Assembly (NCBI RefSeq): GCF_013364155.1
Contig: NZ_CP054916.1
Location: 2,724,501 to 2,788,500 of the forward strand
Source of the DNA: Streptomyces sp. NA02950
Lineage (GTDB): Bacteria > Actinomycetota > Actinomycetes > Streptomycetales > Streptomycetaceae
Direction of reading: 5' to 3'
Length of the DNA: 64,000 bases
Numbering within the stretch: position 1 is the stretch's first letter; each line of letters opens with the position of its first letter. The translations under genes and the position numbers were made by a program. The notes below the pieces were generated by a model. That model saw only the letters and a list, made by a program, of their open reading frames with translations. It made no database searches and was not told where the DNA came from. Below are positions 60,610-64,000 of the stretch, piece by piece.

Positions 60610-62234
60610 CAGTGCTCCCCCGCCCCGACCGGCACCCCGCGGCTGACGCCGGTGCGCAGCTGAAGGGCCCGGGCGACATCCGGCGCCTGGGGCCGGTCGT
60701 GCCCGGCCAGATCGGCGACGGTCCAGGCGACCCGCAGCACCCGGTCCAGGCCGCGGGCGGTGAGGAGTCCGCGCTCCATGTCCCGCTCGGCCTCGCGGAG
60801 CGCCCCGGAGCAGGGCTGCCACCGGGTGCGGAGCTCATGCCCCGGAACCTCGCTGTTGAGCCGCCAGGGGGTGTCCGCGAGCCGGGCCGCCGCACGCTCC
60901 CGGGCCTCCCGCACCCGGGCCGCGAGGGTCGCGGTGCTCTCGGCCAGGCAGCGCGCCCCGGTCAGCTCGGCCCGGGTGACCGCCTCGACATGGACCCGAA
61001 GGTCCACCCGGTCCAGCAGCGGCCCGGACAACCGCCCCTGATAGCGGCGGACCATCACCGGTGTGCATTCGCAGCCCTCGCCCATCAGCGCGTGGCGTCC
61101 GCAGGGGCAGGGGTTGGCCGCCAGCGTCAGCAGGAAGCGAGCGGGCATCCGCATCATGCCTCCGGAGCGGGCCACTACCACATGGCCCGATTCCAGGGGC
61201 TGCCGCAGCGCGTCCAGCGCCCGCCCGCTGAACTCCGGGGCCTCGTCCAGGAAGAGCACCCCGCGGTGGGCCAGCGAGACCGCGCCGGGCCGGGGCAGGC
61301 CATTGCCTCCGCCGACGAGGGCGGCCATGGTCGCCGAGTGGTGCGGGGCGCAGTACGGCGGTGTGTCCACCAGGGGCTGGCCGGGCGGCAGTACCCCGGC
61401 CACCGAGTGGACCGCGGTGACCTCCAGGGCCTCCTGCCGGGTGAGTGGTGGCAGCAGACCGGGGAGCCGCTCGGCGAGCATGGTCTTGCCCGCGCCAGGC
61501 GGGCCGATCAGGAACAGATGGTGACCTCCCGCGGCCGCGACCTCCAGGGCGCCGCGCGCGGCCCGCTGCCCGGCGACATCGGCCAGATCGGGGCTTCCCG
61601 CCCCGCTCCCGGGCCCCGCGGGCACCCCGCTGCCCATGCCCGCGCCCGGCACGGTGAGCCCCGCCAGCAGCGGATCGGGCCGCCCCGGCTCCGGTGGCTC
61701 GTGTTCCTCCTCGGGCACCGGCTCATCCGTCAGCACCGCGATCAGCTGGCGCAGACTCCGCACCCCGAGCACGGAGACCCCGGGGACGAGCGATGCCTCG
61801 GCCGCCGTCTGCTCCGGGACGACGACCTGCGGATAGCCCGCCTCGGCAGCCGCGAGCACCGCGGGGAGCACCCCGCGCACCGGGCGGACCCGGCCGTCGA
61901 GACCCAGCTCCCCGATCATCATCAGATCGGCGATCTGCCGCGGGTCGATGCGCTCGGCCGCGCCCAGCACCGCACAGGCCACCGCCAGGTCGAAGCCGCT
62001 GCCGCCCTTGGGGACGGACGCCGGGCTCAGCCCCACCGTGAGCTTCTTCTGCGGCCAGGCGGATCCGGAGTTCACCACGGCCGCCCGGACCCGGTCCCGG
62101 CTCTCCACCAGGCTTTTGTCCGGCAGCCCGACCAGGGTGAACGCGGCCACCCCGGGCTCCAGATCGGCCTGGACCTCGACCACCACCCCCTCGACCCCGA
62201 CCAGCGCGACCGAACAGGTGCGGGCGAACGCCAT
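60609..62234 (-). CDS. comM: YifB/ComM-type Mg-chelatase-like AAA ATPase
   Basis: 541 residues. N-terminal Lon-like domain (FTLVGLPDKSLVESRDRV, NSGSAWPQKKLTVGLSP), then AAA core with Walker A GPPGAGKTMLAERL near residue 220, Walker B GVLFLDEAPEF and a C-terminal helical lid. ComM is a helicase involved in branch migration of homologous DNA. It is coupled to yraN before it and dprA after it. Confidence 0.94.
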   Translation of the reverse strand: MAFARTCSVALVGVEGVVVEVQADLEPGVAAFTLVGLPDKSLVESRDRVRAAVVNSGSAWPQKKLTVGLSPASVPKGGSGFDLAVACAVLGAAERIDPRQIADLMMIGELGLDGRVRPVRGVLPAVLAAAEAGYPQVVVPEQTAAEASLVPGVSVLGVRSLRQLIAVLTDEPVPEEEHEPPEPGRPDPLLAGLTVPGAGMGSGVPAGPGSGAGSPDLADVAGQRAARGALEVAAAGGHHLFLIGPPGAGKTMLAERLPGLLPPLTRQEALEVTAVHSVAGVLPPGQPLVDTPPYCAPHHSATMAALVGGGNGLPRPGAVSLAHRGVLFLDEAPEFSGRALDALRQPLESGHVVVARSGGMMRMPARFLLTLAANPCPCGRHALMGEGCECTPVMVRRYQGRLSGPLLDRVDLRVHVEAVTRAELTGARCLAESTATLAARVREARERAAARLADTPWRLNSEVPGHELRTRWQPCSGALREAERDMERGLLTARGLDRVLRVAWTVADLAGHDRPQAPDVARALQLRTGVSRGVPVGAGEH

Positions 62235-62593
62235 CAGGCCACCCCCCGCACATGCTCGACGACGGGCGCGCCCCGGTGCGGCAGCACGACACCGACCAGA
62301 TCGATCCGCACCCCGCCCGGCGGCGGACCGCCGTGCCGCTCCAGCCAGCGCTCCGCCAGCAGCCTCAGCCGCTCGGCCTTGCCCGATCTGACAGCGGCCA
62401 TCGGGTGCTCATAGGAGCCCGCCCGGCGCGTCTTGACCTCGCACACCACCAGCGCTCCGCCATCGAGCGCGACGATGTCGATCTCGCCGTCCCGGCACCG
62501 CCAGTTGCGCTCCAGGACGGTCATCCCGGCCTCGGCCAGCCGTCGCACCGCCACATCCTCGCCGTAGCGGCCCAGTGCCCCTCGGGCGTTCAT
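62234..62593 (-). CDS. YraN family (UPF0102) protein
   Basis: 119 residues from the ATG at 62593. Contains [21 protein letters not shown], the restriction-endonuclease-fold core with Asp and Glu-x-Lys, as in YraN. Likely nuclease-like; function unproven. Stop overlaps the comM start by one base. Together with comM and dprA it forms one operon. Confidence 0.92.
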   Translation of the reverse strand: MNARGALGRYGEDVAVRRLAEAGMTVLERNWRCRDGEIDIVALDGGALVVCEVKTRRAGSYEHPMAAVRSGKAERLRLLAERWLERHGGPPPGGVRIDLVGVVLPHRGAPVVEHVRGVA

Positions 62594-62685
62594 CGGCACC
62601 ACCTCCGGTACCGACTGTGACGCCCCGGTCACGCGCTATGGGATCATGGAGGATTTCTGTGGACCGACGACCGCCTGTGGACAAC

Positions 62686-62994
62686 TCAGCCACTCGGAAG
62701 GTCGAGGTCGCTCTTGTTCAGCTCCTCGATATTCACGTCCTTGAACGTCAGGACACGTACCTGCTTCACGAAGCGGGCCGGGCGGTACATGTCCCAGACC
62801 CAGGCGTCGGCCATCGACACCTCGAAGAAGACCTCACCCTGGACCGAGTGCACCTGCATCTCGTATTGGTTGGTGAGATAGAAGCGACGCTCGGTCTCGA
62901 TCACGTATTTGAACAGACCGACGACATCGCGGTACTCCCGGTAGAGCTTCAGCTCCATCTCGGTCTCGTACTTCTCGAGGTCCTCGGCGCTCAT
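62686..62994 (-). CDS. DUF2469 family protein
   Basis: 102 residues from the ATG at 62994. It matches the small actinobacterial DUF2469 family: MSAEDLEKYETEMELKLYREYRD at the front (shown here as two parts, SAEDLEKYE and MELKLYREYRD), RFYLTNQYEMQVH in the middle and acidic DLPSG at the end. Unknown function, very conserved in length. It precedes yraN by 92 bases on the same strand. Confidence 0.88.
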   Translation of the reverse strand: MSAEDLEKYETEMELKLYREYRDVVGLFKYVIETERRFYLTNQYEMQVHSVQGEVFFEVSMADAWVWDMYRPARFVKQVRVLTFKDVNIEELNKSDLDLPSG

Positions 62995-63033
62995 GGCATG
63001 TTCCCCTTCAGCCGTGCGTCCCCCCATTGTGCG

Positions 63034-63567
63034 TCAGACGCGCTCAGTCTCCAGGATCACCGGTTCACTCGGGGGTCCCTCGACGAGCAGCGTACGCAAC
63101 AGTTCCGGCAGGCGGGTCGGGTACACCGGTTCGTCGACCGCCGCCAGCTCCTCCGCGGTCCACCACCGCAGTCCGGCCACACTCCGCCGCTCCAGCTCCG
63201 TCAGTCCCCCGCCCGCGACCGTCGCGGTCTGCTCGGTACGCCCCAGGAAGTACCACTCGTCCTGGTCCCAGCGCTGTCCCGCGAAGGGGAACGAGCAGAT
63301 CCGCCGCCACAGCAGCGGGCCGAGCCGTACCTCGGTGATCCCGGTCTCCTCGGCCAGCTCCCGCCGGGCGGCCTCCTCCCGGCTCTCCTCGCCCTCCAGA
63401 CCGCCGCCTGGCGTGAACCACCAGGTCCTCGACGGATCGTCCGGTTCATAGCCGTGCAGCAGCAGAATCCGGTCCCGCGGGTCCAGCAGCACCACCCGGG
63501 CCACCTGCCGCAGCGGCCGCTCGTCCGCGCCGGCCTCCGGAGACCGTCCGGCCGCCCGCTCAGCCAC
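63034..63567 (-). CDS. NUDIX hydrolase
   Basis: 177 residues. The Nudix box is GGGLEGEESREEAARRELAEETGI (GX5EX7REUXEEXGU), with the metal-binding Glu pairs. Other features: DPRDRILLLHGYEP in the first strand. It hydrolyses a nucleoside diphosphate-linked substrate of unknown nature. Its start overlaps the lepB stop region by eight bases. Confidence 0.93.
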   Translation of the reverse strand: MAERAAGRSPEAGADERPLRQVARVVLLDPRDRILLLHGYEPDDPSRTWWFTPGGGLEGEESREEAARRELAEETGITEVRLGPLLWRRICSFPFAGQRWDQDEWYFLGRTEQTATVAGGGLTELERRSVAGLRWWTAEELAAVDEPVYPTRLPELLRTLLVEGPPSEPVILETERV

Positions 63568-64000
63568 TGGCCGTCACCGTCCCCCGCGCCTCCTCGCGCC
63601 GCGCGGCACCGGTGCGCCTGCGGCGGGCGATCGGCCCGTACGCCGCCCCCGCCAGGATGAGCACGGCGCCGCTGACCACCGCGATCACCATCAGCCGCAG
63701 CGGCCCCGGCTGTGAGACTCCGCCCGGCAGCGCCTGGAACGTCCGCGGCCGCTCGAGCATGCCGAAGCTGCTCATCGGCCAGGCGGTGGCGTCCACCCGG
63801 GCACTGACCGCGCTCCGCGGCACGGCCCCGTGGCCGCCGTCGGTGAGGTGCACCCGTGAGTCCAGCGAATCGCTGCGGTGGTCACCCATCAGGAACAGCC
63901 GCCCCTCGGGCACCGTGGTGGAGAAGCCGGTCAGCGACGCCTGGTCCTTCTTCTCCAGGTACGGCTCGTCGAGCGCCTTGCCGTCCACACTCAGCCGCCC
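63560..64000 (-). CDS. lepB: Type I signal peptidase, C-terminal part (runs off the right edge)
   Basis: The frame is open to the window edge. About 147 residues remain: LMGDHRSDSLDSR is signal peptidase box E, and a hydrophobic segment near the end (MVIAVVSGAVLILAGAAYGPIA) is a C-terminal membrane anchor typical of actinobacterial enzymes. The catalytic Ser and Lys lie outside. It removes signal peptides from exported proteins at the membrane. Confidence 0.88.
   Translation of the reverse strand, partial: GRLSVDGKALDEPYLEKKDQASLTGFSTTVPEGRLFLMGDHRSDSLDSRVHLTDGGHGAVPRSAVSARVDATAWPMSSFGMLERPRTFQALPGGVSQPGPLRLMVIAVVSGAVLILAGAAYGPIARRRRTGAARREEARGTVTASG

Overview
The window is a stretch of chromosome from a Streptomyces species or a close relative. 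Evidence: very high GC with strong third-position bias, many GTG and TTG starts, a WhiG-type sporulation sigma factor, paired PucR regulators, and the run rpsB-tsf-pyrH-frr-cdsA-rlmN next to whiG-dprA-comM-yraN-lepB, an order I associate with Streptomyces. No rRNA, tRNA or CRISPR was recognised. Both edges cut a gene: an aldehyde dehydrogenase on the left and a type I signal peptidase on the right.

Region 1 (1-31.2 kb) is mostly amine catabolism. A minus-strand operon (15222 to 8016) holds an aminobutyraldehyde dehydrogenase, a complete spermidine/putrescine-type ABC importer (PotD, A, B, C) and an FAD amine oxidase. Around it are GabT, a second aminobutyraldehyde dehydrogenase divergent from an Lrp regulator and a class III aminotransferase, two PucR regulators, an SSS symporter and a ThDP enzyme. 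Together they can import polyamines or amines, deaminate them and pass them through aminobutyraldehyde and GABA to succinate semialdehyde. Also here are a lone VirD4/TraG-like ATPase, a PAP2 phosphatase, NADAR and DUF4190 genes, adenosine deaminase, GDPD and an unusual ABC pair.

Region 2 (31.2-37.5 kb) holds a LOG-family gene, a thiamine ABC importer thiBPQ under a TPP riboswitch, and rlmN.

Region 3 (37497-51252) is an integrated element of 13.7 kb bounded by a perfect 40-bp direct repeat. The repeat covers the rlmN start codon, its first six codons and its ribosome binding site, so the element sits between cdsA and rlmN and leaves the rlmN ORF whole. It has the layout of an actinomycete integrative and conjugative element (AICE): XRE and GntR regulators, two mini zinc-ribbon proteins, a DUF2786 protein, a GGDEF protein, a DUF2637 membrane protein, a TraB/FtsK translocase, small spread-type proteins, a replication protein with a DnaB N-domain fused to a P-loop module, Xis and a tyrosine integrase. 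Several non-coding structures look functional: CTAG-centred palindromes just after traB (possible clt), iteron-like GGTAAG repeats after rep (possible origin), a 46/47-bp leader repeated ahead of two gene blocks, and a long chain of hairpins in the 544-bp gap before the zinc-ribbon genes.

Region 4 (51.3-64 kb) is housekeeping: cdsA, frr, pyrH, tsf, rpsB, an M23 peptidase-like protein, a TetR regulator, whiG, dprA, comM, yraN, a DUF2469 gene, a NUDIX gene and lepB.

The best discovery targets are the element's replication module, its candidate transfer and replication sites, the shared leader and hairpin RNAs, and its diguanylate-cyclase-like protein, which lies in a host whose development is known to be controlled by c-di-GMP.
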